Shown one piece after another: positions 9,506-18,700 of a stretch of 64,000 bases of DNA. The stretch is from assembly GCF_036323495.1 (NCBI RefSeq), contig NZ_AP028947.1:2232001-2296000 (forward strand), read 5' to 3'. The position numbers and the translations under genes were made by a program. How positions within the stretch are numbered: the stretch's first letter is position 1; each line of letters starts with the position of its first letter. The notes under the pieces are model-generated. The model saw only the letters and a list, made by a program, of their open reading frames with translations, made no database searches and was not told the origin of the DNA. The stretch comes from Limnobacter thiooxidans (GTDB lineage Bacteria; Pseudomonadota; Gammaproteobacteria; Burkholderiales; Burkholderiaceae_B).

Positions 9506-9913
9506 ATGTACAAATTCACATGCGTTTTATTGTTGTTGCTCTTTCCATTAATGGCCTGGAGCAAAAGCCCCTCTGTTCAAGAAAGCTGCAAGCAAATCAT
9601 GGCACTTGCAAGCGAAGAAGGAATACTCCATGTCATTGAACACATCAAGAAATGTTACGCCGACAGCAACACGGTCATCGCGAACAACAAACAGAAAACC
9701 CTGACCTGTGCGGCAAAACACATTACTGCAATTCACCTCGACTCCGGTGTTACTTCAATACTTGGTTACCCACCCACGCCCTACTTGAGCAACGAGGAAG
9801 GCAGCATAAAAATTCATCATCAGCTACTGCAGTCTGGCATTTCAGGAAACGAGGCGGAAAGCGTGGAGATCATGAGCAAACTCAACAAGCAGGTCAAAGC
9901 CTGTCTTCGATAA
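9506..9913 (+). CDS. Small exported protein of unknown function
   Basis: The 135-aa product begins with a clear Sec signal peptide (MYKFTCVLLLLLFPLMAWSKS, cleavage probably after AWS). The mature part has four cysteines, spaced as possible disulfides (ESCKQ, KKCYA, LTCAA, KACLR), which suits a periplasmic location. I do not recognise a domain. It shares operator site 2 with the rtcB operon and is followed after 36 bp by another unknown gene, probably in the same transcript. An exported Cys-rich protein in an RNA-repair regulon is unexpected. Confidence 0.65.
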   Translation: MYKFTCVLLLLLFPLMAWSKSPSVQESCKQIMALASEEGILHVIEHIKKCYADSNTVIANNKQKTLTCAAKHITAIHLDSGVTSILGYPPTPYLSNEEGSIKIHHQLLQSGISGNEAESVEIMSKLNKQVKACLR

Positions 9914-9949
9914 ATCTACTTTTTAATCAACAGTTGTAAGGATCAACAA

Positions 9950-10498
9950 ATGGAAAAAATCTACACCCCTATCGCTAACGTCGTTGTTGCTTTCATTCTC
10001 ACCCTGGGTGCACTTCATGGCACGGGTACCCTCGTTCCCAATCACAGTTACGCCACGGTTAACTACGATGACGGCTACAAAAAAATCGGGGTGATCAGCA
10101 GTGAAGATATCTTCACCGAAGTATTGATCGAACTGGAGGGCCGTCAGCTTTTAAATGGTGATCTGGAAGACGCATTGAAATGGATTGCGGAAAATTCTGG
10201 TGAAAACGAGCAAGAAAGAAAATCCATCACCTACAAAACAGGATTGACCGTGACAGCCTCGGCAGGTGTGTCCTGGGTAGGTAGTGAAAGCCCGTTCAAG
10301 TTGAGCACGGAATCAGTGAATCTGAAATCCACAAATGCCAGACCGCTTACCCCAGATTCCATTTCTGACAGTCTGCAAGCCATGTTCAACAAGGCCAAGG
10401 CAGAACGTACTCTCAATTCTGAACAGGCCTTGAGCTACGGCCTGGCACCAAGCCAGTCGTTCCTGTTGTCTAAGTTGATCGCGGCGATTGCAAACTGA
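9950..10498 (+). CDS. Unknown protein with N-terminal membrane anchor or signal
   Basis: This 182-aa protein has a hydrophobic N-terminal stretch at residues about 9-28 (VVVAFILTLGALHGTGTL), which could be a signal anchor. A polar region contains a glycine- and serine-rich central part (GLTVTASAGVSWVGSE) and a helical C-terminus (SLQAMFNKAKAERTLNSEQA). AAGGA lies upstream of the ATG (around 9938). I do not recognise a family. It probably forms a two-gene unit with the exported protein at 9506. Its 3' end overlaps the convergent gene at 10470 by 29 bp. Confidence 0.6.
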   Translation: MEKIYTPIANVVVAFILTLGALHGTGTLVPNHSYATVNYDDGYKKIGVISSEDIFTEVLIELEGRQLLNGDLEDALKWIAENSGENEQERKSITYKTGLTVTASAGVSWVGSESPFKLSTESVNLKSTNARPLTPDSISDSLQAMFNKAKAERTLNSEQALSYGLAPSQSFLLSKLIAAIAN

Positions 10499-10967
10499 CC
10501 CACACAGATTTGATGTAATCAGATTCATCAAACCGTACTTGCTCGGCAGGCCTTATCTTTGCCCAGCAAGAACGGTCAGGAATCCCAAAATAATCGATAT
10601 AGGCGCCAGTCTCAAAGCGATGAAACAGATCAATCATTGGCTGTATCGCAAACTCCTTGAGCAACTGCCTACGCGTTGAAAAGTGAATTGTTTTGCAATC
10701 AATACCCCCACAACCACAACTCAAACGCCGCCCGGCTTTTACCAGATTGAAAAAGCCCATGGAAAGGCAGTCAAATACCTTTCCTTCGTCCATGACCCAA
10801 ACAGCCGTTTCATAGGAATTGACGGCAATGCGAAGTACTCCAAATGGGTGCATCAACTCCATGCAAACGCAATACCTTCGCCTTGTGGTGACTTTCAGAT
10901 TGAAACCGCGATCTTGCAAATGCTTGAACAATTCATCTGCAATCCAGGTGACGTAGGTTGGAATCAT
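10470..10967 (-). CDS. Unknown Cys-rich cytoplasmic protein
   Basis: I chose the ATG at 10967 because AGGAG precedes it. The frame is open further upstream but would run across operator site 3. The 165-aa product contains RLSCGCGGIDCKTIHFSTRR, a compact cysteine cluster near residues 97-107 that might bind a metal. No signal peptide or membrane segment is seen and the family is not recognised. It is divergent from the gene at 11066, with operator site 3 in between. The 3' end overlaps the convergent 9950-10498 gene. Confidence 0.55.
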   Translation of the reverse strand: MIPTYVTWIADELFKHLQDRGFNLKVTTRRRYCVCMELMHPFGVLRIAVNSYETAVWVMDEGKVFDCLSMGFFNLVKAGRRLSCGCGGIDCKTIHFSTRRQLLKEFAIQPMIDLFHRFETGAYIDYFGIPDRSCWAKIRPAEQVRFDESDYIKSVWVSLQSPRST

Positions 10968-11007
10968 GAAAACACTCCTGTCTAAAATTGGATCGTAGTC
11001 CAGCATG

Positions 11008-11022
11008 CGACACTCGACGTCG
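11008..11022. promoter_or_regulatory. Operator site 3 (CGAC-N7-GTCG)
   Basis: The sequence is tgCGACactcgacGTCGca. It is placed between divergent starts at 10967 and 11066, 41 and 43 bp from them. Confidence 0.6.
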
Positions 11023-11065
11023 CAGCAGGACCTACAATTAATCAATCGAACTCAGGAGATTAAGG

Positions 11066-11629
11066 ATGAAAAACTCTGAAAAGATTGAATTGCAACTGCG
11101 TAAAAAATTCGGGCTGATCGCTCAAGTTGAAGGTGAATGTTCAACAAGTGTGCTGCCAAAAAACGCAGCAGGGTTTTCTGTCAAGGATCTTGAACGATTT
11201 CTAGCCAAAGATGGCAAAGCTGTCGATATTAAACTCCTGAATGTCTTTGTAGACAGGAAAAGTGCCCAACTTGGAAAGCTGGCTGAGCGATGCCATTCAG
11301 CAGAACAAATTCGTGATCAGGATCAAAACTTCAAAGCTGACCTTGAATTCGACATCCTGAGCAAAATTAACCAAAGTTTAAGTACTCAGCCACAGGGCCA
11401 ACTGATGGCCCAAACCGTATTGGATGAACTCGAAGAATTTCCATTTCAGCAATATCGCGGCCCCATAGAGTTGTTTCAAAAACACTTCAAAAATCTGGAT
11501 TCAACGAGCAGTCTCGAAGATTTCGCAACAAATATTGCCCAGGCAATCTTCCAACTGGTTAAACACCGTGACATTGCAAGCAGCTGCAAGGTACAAACAT
11601 CAAACGTGGAATCATCACCTTTGCATTAG
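11066..11629 (+). CDS. Unknown charged protein in the operator-linked cluster
   Basis: The 187-aa soluble protein has AGGAG six bases before the ATG (around 11054). It is Lys/Glu/Gln-rich with predicted helices (for example ERFLAKDGKAVDIKLLNVFV and IRDQDQNFKADLEF). No signal peptide, membrane segment or known motif is visible. It ends four bases before the convergent sirtuin gene. Operator site 3 lies upstream, so it is probably induced with the other regulon members. The function is unknown. Confidence 0.58.
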   Translation: MKNSEKIELQLRKKFGLIAQVEGECSTSVLPKNAAGFSVKDLERFLAKDGKAVDIKLLNVFVDRKSAQLGKLAERCHSAEQIRDQDQNFKADLEFDILSKINQSLSTQPQGQLMAQTVLDELEEFPFQQYRGPIELFQKHFKNLDSTSSLEDFATNIAQAIFQLVKHRDIASSCKVQTSNVESSPLH

Positions 11630-11633
11630 GCCT

Positions 11634-12323
11634 TTACAGGCTTTTGATGAGGTGGGTACATTCAGACGCCTTGGCGCGTATCCACCGAAACCCAAATGGC
11701 ACCTGGCTCCCTACGTCCAAGGTAATCAGCATCTTATTAGCATGGAACCTGGCGTATCGAAGCAATCCTGCCGCAGGCTGAACGACAAGCGATGTACCAA
11801 TCGCAACCACGGTCCCCGCTTCAATAACATGCCGCTTGGCCTCTTCCATGTTTTGTACTGACTCACCAAACCACACAATATTCGGTCGAATCTGAGAACC
11901 GAATTCACACAGGTCGCCAAGTTGGATACCTTTTTCAGAAATTGGATAGAGTCGATCGGCATGTACACTACTACGCCCACAAAGCACACTGCCATGCAGG
12001 TGGATAACCTGCCTGCTTCCAGCACGCTCGTGCAAGTCGTCGATGTTCTGAGTAATCACCACCACATCGTATTTCGCCTGTAGTTCAGCAATCGCGTGGT
12101 GCGCAGCAGTGGGTTCTGCTTGCAACATTTTCTGCCGCCGTTGGTTAAAAAAATCAAGTACCAACCCTGGGTTTTGCTGCCAACCTGTTGTTGAAGCCAC
12201 CGACATCACATCAATTTTTTCCCACATGCCGTCACTGTCTCTAAACGTCTCCAGACCACTTTCAGCGCTTATGCCAGCACCGGTAAAAAACACGACTTTT
12301 TGCTTGTTTATCAGCGGCTTCAT
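11634..12323 (-). CDS. CobB-like NAD-dependent deacylase lacking the zinc-ribbon cysteines
   Basis: This is a second sirtuin of 229 aa, a different subfamily from the one at 677. It has FTGAGISAESGLETFRDSDG (residues about 13-32), ITQNIDDLHERAGS (about 90-103), the catalytic His in HLHGSV, RPNIVWFGE and AIGTSLVVQPAAGL. The usual CxxC pairs of the zinc module are absent and only two isolated cysteines remain in that region. This pattern is known for a short CobB branch in which structure replaces zinc. It shares operator site 4 with the divergent tandem AAA+ gene. Its substrate could be acyl-lysine or ADP-ribose-related, and the nearby macrodomain protein makes the latter worth testing. Confidence 0.88.
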   Translation of the reverse strand: MKPLINKQKVVFFTGAGISAESGLETFRDSDGMWEKIDVMSVASTTGWQQNPGLVLDFFNQRRQKMLQAEPTAAHHAIAELQAKYDVVVITQNIDDLHERAGSRQVIHLHGSVLCGRSSVHADRLYPISEKGIQLGDLCEFGSQIRPNIVWFGESVQNMEEAKRHVIEAGTVVAIGTSLVVQPAAGLLRYARFHANKMLITLDVGSQVPFGFRWIRAKASECTHLIKSL

Positions 12324-12379
12324 AGGCGCACCATCCTGTCTTTCTGGTTTTGAAACAGCTTAAAGCTTAAAGTCAAAAG

Positions 12380-12394
12380 CGACACATTATGTCG
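12380..12394. promoter_or_regulatory. Operator site 4 (CGAC-N7-GTCG)
   Basis: The sequence is agCGACacattatGTCGca. It sits between the sirtuin start at 12323 and the AAA+ gene. The ATG at 12389 lies inside this site, which argues that the true AAA+ start is downstream at 12437. Confidence 0.65.
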
Positions 12395-12408
12395 CATCGT
12401 TTGCGATA

Positions 12409-12432
12409 CTTTGTGTGTTCAAACACACAAAG
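12409..12432 (+). promoter_or_regulatory. Perfect 9-bp inverted repeat just upstream of the AAA+ start
   Basis: CTTTGTGTG (12409-12417) and CACACAAAG (12424-12432) form a perfect hairpin with a six-base loop, ending four bases before the ATG at 12437. It could be a second operator or an RNA hairpin that masks the ribosome-binding region. No strong Shine-Dalgarno sequence is seen here. Confidence 0.5.
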
Positions 12433-12436
12433 ACTT

Positions 12437-14635
12437 ATGTCCATGGCAACATTCACCCCCACTTGCATCAGCCCTTTGATCAAGCTCTACACGCTTACAT
12501 TGCTGGAGAAGATTCATGCGAAGTACAAGATTCAACGTATCCTCAAGCAAGGTGAATTCGAGGCATATCGGATGTGTGCAACAATCGGGATTCCGCTAAG
12601 TCGGGCAGCGAGTATTGCACTGGAACGGAACAACAGAGACTTTATTCTTGAAGACAGTCTTGATCTTGATGATGCTGAGCATATCGCCAATTCAAAACAA
12701 TTCAAGAAGTCGGTGTCGCTGGCCTACAAAAGAATCGTCAGCGAGCTCAAATCTGACGATGAGTTGTTCTCCCCCGATAAGCTACCTGGGTCGATGCCGC
12801 AAAACCTGCTTGCATTGCTCAAGCTCATACCCATGACCGAGATTGAGAAGCGGATTCTTGTTTTCGTTTATCTGATGCATTACGACACCGCCTTAGGGAC
12901 TTGTGCCCGCGCCGTACGCGGTGTACACCACAGCCACGGATATTCCATATTGGCGGAGCTGCTGCGAACAAACGAAGAATCGGTTAAAGACGCACTCTCA
13001 GCAAACTCCCCCCTGATAAAAAGTGGGTTGATTGAATTGGAATTCCACAGACACCATGACTTGACTGAAGCGCTAAAACCGATGAATGAGCGCTTTCTGC
13101 ATAATTTCGTGGACAACCCATCAGCCCATGAAGACATTTTCCGTACTGAATGGCGAACCGCCTCTCTTGGAACGCTGAGTTGGTCAGATTACGCTCACCT
13201 CGAACCACTGATCAGCGGATTGCGGGCATATGTGGACGCAACAACCACAAAGGCGGGTGTTGGTGGAAACGTACTGCTGTACGGACCACCCGGTACAGGG
13301 AAAACAGAACTGACACGGCTACTTGGAAAACTCGTTGATGTGCCTGTTTACGAGGTCAGCAGCGAGAATGATGATGGGAACCCAATTATTCCACTCAAAA
13401 GACTGAACTCGCTTCGAGCTGCACAGACCGTTTTACAAAGTCAACGCGCCATTCTCGTGTTTGATGAGGTAGAAGATGTCTTTTCATCCAGAGATGAGGA
13501 CAGAAACTTCGATTCATCTGAATTCTCGCACATGAAAACTTCCAAGGCCTGGCTAAACAAAACCCTGGAGGAATCGAAGGTCCTGACCTTTTGGATCACA
13601 AACCAGACGAGCACAATTGATCGAGCTTACCTGCGCCGCTTCGATTTCGTGGCGAAGGTACCAGTGCCTCCGGTCAAGAGCAGAGAAACTCAAATCCGAG
13701 AACTACTGGGTACGAAAATCAAGAACAGCGTCATGAGTGCAATTGCAGCTCACCGCAATGTGTCGCCGGCCATGCTGAGTAGAACAGCCAAGGTGCTGTC
13801 GATGATCGAATCAGATATCACCGACCAGTCCGCGTTGTGCAAAAGAATGATTGATGAGAACCTGGCCGCCCAGCGTTATCTGCCAACAGGAACGGCAACG
13901 GCATCTTCCAACGCGGCACGTTATGAACCCACATGGGTAAATTGCCCTACAGACCTGTGCAGTATGGCAAAGCAGTTACATACATACCCAACAGGCCGTG
14001 TACTGCTATATGGCCCACCAGGCACTGGCAAAACAGCCTTTGGCCACTGGCTGGCGCGGCAACTGGATAAACCACTGATTCTGCGTAAGGTATCGGATTT
14101 GCTTGGGATGTATGTGGGTGAGTCTGAACAAAATATTGCGCAAGCTTTCGAAGAAGCGCAGAGAACCCAGAGCATCCTGATGATTGATGAAGTGGACAGC
14201 TTTCTTCAATCCAGAAACAACGCAAACCGCAGTTGGGAAGTGACCTTGGTGAATGAAATGCTCACCCAGATCGAATGCTTCGAAGGCCTGTTCATCGCTT
14301 CAACCAATTTGAATGAAGAACTGGATAGTGCTGCCTTTCGCCGCTTCGATATCAAGCTTCATTTTGATTACATCCGCAAGGAACAACTGCTGCAACTGGT
14401 TCAACGCGAACTGGCACACGTGTGGGCCGACAACGAGCCGCCCACGATTCCCTGCGAAGCTGCCCTTCAAATGGCATTTCAGGATGTCGGTCGATGCACA
14501 CCGGGTGACGTGGCGGCAGTGATTCGGCAACATCGATTCAACCCAATTGTGGATGAGATTGATTTTGCAGCCCGCTTAAAGTCTGATTTGCTTTTAAGGC
14601 ACAAGGAACGCAAGTCGATTGGTTTTCTGGGGTGA
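12437..14635 (+). CDS. Tandem AAA+ ATPase (two Cdc48/FtsH-type modules)
   Basis: The 732-aa product carries an N-terminal helical region (about 1-265) and two ATPase domains. Domain 1 has LLYGPPGTGKTEL near residue 279 and the Walker B ILVFDEVEDVF. Domain 2 has LLYGPPGTGKTAFG near 523 and SILMIDEVDSFL with a downstream arginine-finger region (AAFRRFDIKL). Both Walker B motifs keep the catalytic Glu, so both rings could hydrolyse ATP. Such proteins unfold or remodel protein or nucleoprotein complexes. I used the ATG at 12437 because upstream ATG 12389 lies inside operator site 4. ATG 12443 is an alternative. No protease domain is fused, and the client is unknown. Confidence 0.85.
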   Translation: MSMATFTPTCISPLIKLYTLTLLEKIHAKYKIQRILKQGEFEAYRMCATIGIPLSRAASIALERNNRDFILEDSLDLDDAEHIANSKQFKKSVSLAYKRIVSELKSDDELFSPDKLPGSMPQNLLALLKLIPMTEIEKRILVFVYLMHYDTALGTCARAVRGVHHSHGYSILAELLRTNEESVKDALSANSPLIKSGLIELEFHRHHDLTEALKPMNERFLHNFVDNPSAHEDIFRTEWRTASLGTLSWSDYAHLEPLISGLRAYVDATTTKAGVGGNVLLYGPPGTGKTELTRLLGKLVDVPVYEVSSENDDGNPIIPLKRLNSLRAAQTVLQSQRAILVFDEVEDVFSSRDEDRNFDSSEFSHMKTSKAWLNKTLEESKVLTFWITNQTSTIDRAYLRRFDFVAKVPVPPVKSRETQIRELLGTKIKNSVMSAIAAHRNVSPAMLSRTAKVLSMIESDITDQSALCKRMIDENLAAQRYLPTGTATASSNAARYEPTWVNCPTDLCSMAKQLHTYPTGRVLLYGPPGTGKTAFGHWLARQLDKPLILRKVSDLLGMYVGESEQNIAQAFEEAQRTQSILMIDEVDSFLQSRNNANRSWEVTLVNEMLTQIECFEGLFIASTNLNEELDSAAFRRFDIKLHFDYIRKEQLLQLVQRELAHVWADNEPPTIPCEAALQMAFQDVGRCTPGDVAAVIRQHRFNPIVDEIDFAARLKSDLLLRHKERKSIGFLG

Positions 14636-14733
14636 GGTGAAAGGCTCTTGAATGTGCAGTTAAGCGGACTTGATCACTTCGGGATGAGCCTCCCGAGTGA
14701 CCTGAAGATCAGAATAAAGATTTCTAACCATGT

Positions 14734-14943
14734 TCAAGCCGTGCCGATCAAACGACCTTCACTGTTGTATGTGTAGGTTCGTCCGAGTTTGCGAATGGAC
14801 ACCGAACCCGAGGTGTAACCATGCAGCGCATCGCCTCTGGAAGTGACAACACTCAGATTGAACAAAATCTGATTACGTTCACCATACACAATCACCTTGT
14901 TGCCGCGCTGAATCACGGTCTTGATTTGTTTGTCCATTGCCAT
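14734..14943 (-). CDS. Small unknown protein (69 aa)
   Basis: A GAGGAG ribosome-binding site lies nine bases before the ATG, which supports this short gene. The product starts MAMDKQIKTVIQRGNKVIVY and looks beta-rich (NKVIVYGE, NQILFNLSVV, GRTYTYNSEGRL), perhaps a small barrel or beta-sheet protein. There are no cysteines and no signal peptide. It is divergent from the gene at 15083 with operator site 5 in the gap. The family is not recognised. Confidence 0.6.
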   Translation of the reverse strand: MAMDKQIKTVIQRGNKVIVYGERNQILFNLSVVTSRGDALHGYTSGSVSIRKLGRTYTYNSEGRLIGTA

Positions 14944-15007
14944 GGTTTGTGGCTCCTCATTGAAGTCATTTATCGATCAACTACAGACTTCATGATCTAG
15001 CACGAAG

Positions 15008-15022
15008 CGACACCTAACGTCG
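15008..15022. promoter_or_regulatory. Operator site 5 (CGAC-N7-GTCG)
   Basis: The sequence is agCGACacctaacGTCGca. It lies between the divergent genes starting at 14943 and 15083. Confidence 0.62.
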
Positions 15023-15082
15023 CACTCAATGAGATTCTCATTTTTCAGAATAGTCGACTCTGCAACCAAGAGAAAATCACAC

Positions 15083-15673
15083 ATGAAACACCTAACACGC
15101 AAAAGTTTTCTTCTTCATGGCCAATATAGAAACAACGTAGCGGAGGCTTCTTGGGACGACCGCCCCTCAGATGAGGACAACGTGCTCATCCCATGGCAGG
15201 CAATTTATGCTGTGCTTGGCATGCAAGCAACGCTGGATTACATGGTCAGCCTGGATGCATTGGTACTTGAATGCCGCCGTTTCGCGGTTTGGGCCACTGA
15301 ACAGTATCTCTGGCTCCTTATCAAAGAAGAAAGCAAACAAGCGCTTACCGCAGCCAAAGGATTTGCACAGGGACTGGTCACTGACCAGGAGTTGGAAAAA
15401 AAGAGAAAAGCAGCCATTCGAACTGGACGAGAATTCGACTACGACACGGAACAACTGTATCGACAGGCCAATGCCGCGGTTATTTGGGCAGCGGGTACAG
15501 GACTGCACTTTGCTCCTTCGGAAGTGATCCGAAGGCTTCAACTCGTTGATTCGATGCTTCCAGAGAACCATGATCAAACTGTTCACGGCTCGATAAGAAC
15601 GCGTATCGAAAAGGAATTCGAACGAATCATAGGATTCTTCGATGAGGAGATAGGGGAATCCAGGGCACCTTAA
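15083..15673 (+). CDS. Unknown helical protein in the operator-linked cluster
   Basis: The 196-aa product starts MKHLTRKSFLLHGQYRNN. An upstream ATG at 15029 lies six bases after operator site 5 and has no ribosome-binding site, so I prefer 15083 (AGAGAA upstream). The sequence is mainly amphipathic helix (for example LECRRFAVWATEQYLWLL and QLYRQANAAVIWAAGTGLHF) with no signal peptide. No catalytic motif is recognised. The gene stands alone and is convergent with the AddA-like gene about 125 bp away. Confidence 0.6.
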   Translation: MKHLTRKSFLLHGQYRNNVAEASWDDRPSDEDNVLIPWQAIYAVLGMQATLDYMVSLDALVLECRRFAVWATEQYLWLLIKEESKQALTAAKGFAQGLVTDQELEKKRKAAIRTGREFDYDTEQLYRQANAAVIWAAGTGLHFAPSEVIRRLQLVDSMLPENHDQTVHGSIRTRIEKEFERIIGFFDEEIGESRAP

Positions 15674-15797
15674 TTCATACACTTTCAAATCACATAACTT
15701 ACTCAAAACGCAGGCTAGTCTGAACACTAATCTGGAGTTTTACGACTCAATATCCCAACATTAATCGACATAGATCGTGATAAAAAACTTTTTAATT

Positions 15798-18700
15798 TCA
15801 TGACCCAGCGATCTCTATTATCTCCCCCGCCCTTACCCTAGTCAGCGCATAAGCAGCATCACCAAACAATCGCCCATACACCTGCAACTGCAAAGCGTAG
15901 CTTTGCCAAACGCTTTCAGCATCTTTGGTCAAAGCGCCAGACTTGTGATCAATAACAACTGTTGCATCGGGCGTTTTCACGAGGCAGTCCACCTGCCCCA
16001 CAACCACCTCACCGCCGGCACCGTCACGACCCATCACCACCTGCTCTACATAAATCTGTGCACTGCCGGGGCTCTTCTCAAAGTGCCTGCGTATCTGCTT
16101 GGCCAGTTCCTGCAACTGATCCAGGTTTTCAGTGCTAAGCCCTTCAGCCTGCATCGCTGCCTGCACCACAGGTGATTTCAAGTGCAATTCATGACCCGCC
16201 AAGGCTATTTCAAGTACACGGTGAATGGCCGTACCCAGTTTGTTCAATGGGCTTCCTGTTGCAAAGTCAATGGGCTGCGAAATGGTGCTGACCTTGCAAG
16301 GCACTGCATGCGCTTCACCCGCTTGTAACAAGGAAGGTGACACCTGCGCGCGAAACCGTTCTTCCTGCACTGTGCGCGTTTCAATAGCCAACCGCCCATG
16401 CGCCTTGGCTGGGGGGCGCAATTGAATGATTGGTTCCACAATTCGCATTGGTGAGTAATTCAATACATCCACCAAGGCCTCAAACTCTTGCCCTGAAATG
16501 AAAACCGATTTCTCTATCACCTTGAAATCAGTCAACTGGGCGAGCAGTTGAATACGTCGTTTTGATTTGGATTTTGAAGACAAATGGTAAGGAAGCCATT
16601 CCAGTACCAGTTGGTCGCGCGGTCGGCTCAGTGCCACATACAGTTCACGCAATGAAACTTGATTGGCCTCAAGGCGAAGCGACTCCAGCAAGGCCTCGCG
16701 CTTGGCATCAAAATCGTAATCTGGCGAAAATTCGATTTGGCTGTTTTCAATGATTGAATCAAAATCATTGAAATCCAGATAGCCGATTGAGGCATCAGGA
16801 ACTCCCACTGTGGGTGATTTGTCCATACCGGCAACTACCACAATCGGCCATTCCCGCCCCTTTGACTTGTGCCAGGTCGTCAATTCAATGGCATGCTCGT
16901 CGTTGTAATTCGCCCGTGGACACAAGTCGTCTTTTCGTTGTGCCTTCAGGAAATGCAACCAACCAATAAAGGTGCCGATGCTTTTCCCGTGAAAACCTGC
17001 AGCGGCCAGGGTTTCAGCATGCGCATCCGAAAACTCGCGTGCCAAACCAATCAACTTGAACAGGTTGGCTCGCGCCTGCGCATGGTCGGGCCAGCGCGAA
17101 GCCAAATCAGTCAGTCCGCTTTCTTCCAGCATGGCCTCGACCACATCCTTCATCAACAAAGTGGCTGTGGACTTTCGCAATGCGTCAATGGTTCGGAATA
17201 TCGGCAAATGGAGCAAACCTTCGCCCAACAATGCACTCACCGCCTCTTCAAGTGGCATGCATTCGAAGTCTGATGTTGCAACCATCAACTGAGCATGCTT
17301 GTCGCTGGGGTTGGCAATCAGCGCCAGCACTTGAATCGCCAATTGCACCTCGTCGGTGTCGAACCAGTCTTGCCGCTGCAAATTGACAGACAAACCGACT
17401 TTTTCAAATTCCCTGGCATACACCGCCAACATGCCGTTGGTAGGGCAAAGCACAGCAATGTCTCCGCCTTTGAGGGGGCGTGGCAAACCTGTTCGTCGAT
17501 CAATTGCCATCAGCCCAGATTGCAACTTGTGTTTAAGTACCTGAGCCATATTGCTGGCGCGCCACACCAATTCAGAAGGGTGAATGACATCGTCATCCTC
17601 ACCATCCTTCTTTTTGTTTTGGTCGGGCTTTTGCCTGAACTCCACCACATGCAGTGGCTTCAGCGGTGAAGGCTTGCCCTTCGCCTCAAGCGGATGGTAA
17701 TTGGCGTTCATGCCTTTCTCACCAGCAAGGCCCAGGGTCAATGCGTTGATTACTTCCATCAATTTGGGTTGTGACCGCCAGTTCGATTCAAGGCTGCTGA
17801 CCGAAACATCAGGATTTTGGATCAGTGCTTCGAACAAACGTGGATCAGCCCCCTGAAAACCCATGATGCTTTGCTTCACATCACCCACCAGTATGCTGGG
17901 CACACCCGAACCAATCAGGTGCCACAAGAAAGCAAACTGAATCGGGTTGGTATCCTGAAACTCATCCACAACCACCATGCGGATGCAGTCGAGCAATCGT
18001 TGCCTGCTTTCGGTATTGCGCAAAGCCTGCTCCGCATGGGCAACCATGTCCGTAAAGTCCAGCAATGCCGACTTCTTCTTGCGGTCGGAATAACCCGCCA
18101 AGGTTTCTGAAGCCCCTTTAAGCAGTCCCCCGAAATGTCGGCTTGCATGGGCCAATGGGCCCGGGTGCACAGCAAAATGGGCATCCACTGTCTGTTTCAG
18201 AGAGGTCGCCAATTCCGCATACCGTTCATATCCCGGCTTGTCTTTTGATCCTTTGAAGGTGATTTTGATCGCCGACAATTCTGCCCACAACGCCCAATCC
18301 GTGAGCAAGGCCTCCAACTGGGTGGCCCGTTCCAAAGCCCGGTAGCTTTGTTGAAACGCCTTGCGCGCACTTTCCGCTGTAATCTGGAAAATTTCAATTG
18401 GACAGTCCGGAAACTCTTTAAGCAACGCGACTACGCAGGAATGAACAGATTTGGCCATGTCCTGTGGAGAGCGTTCATGGTCGACTGTGCCGTATTGTTT
18501 TTCAATCCACTTAACGCTTCGGTTTAGAAATTCAGTCTCAGCCGAATGTCGGCCAGTGCTACGCAGCAAATCAATAAACTGTTGTAGGTGTTCCCGAAAC
18601 ACTGCTTCTGCAGAAACAAACTTTTTGCCTTTCATTCTGGTTTTGTAACCAAAGGTTTCAAGGGCATTCGACATGTCGGTCAATGCTTCAGAACCAACCA

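Noticed and set aside
12389..12436. Upstream ATG for the AAA+ gene
   Set aside because: It lies within operator site 4 and has no ribosome-binding site; ATG 12437 is preferred.
15029..15082. Upstream ATG for the unknown gene at 15083
   Set aside because: It is six bases from operator site 5 and lacks a ribosome-binding site.
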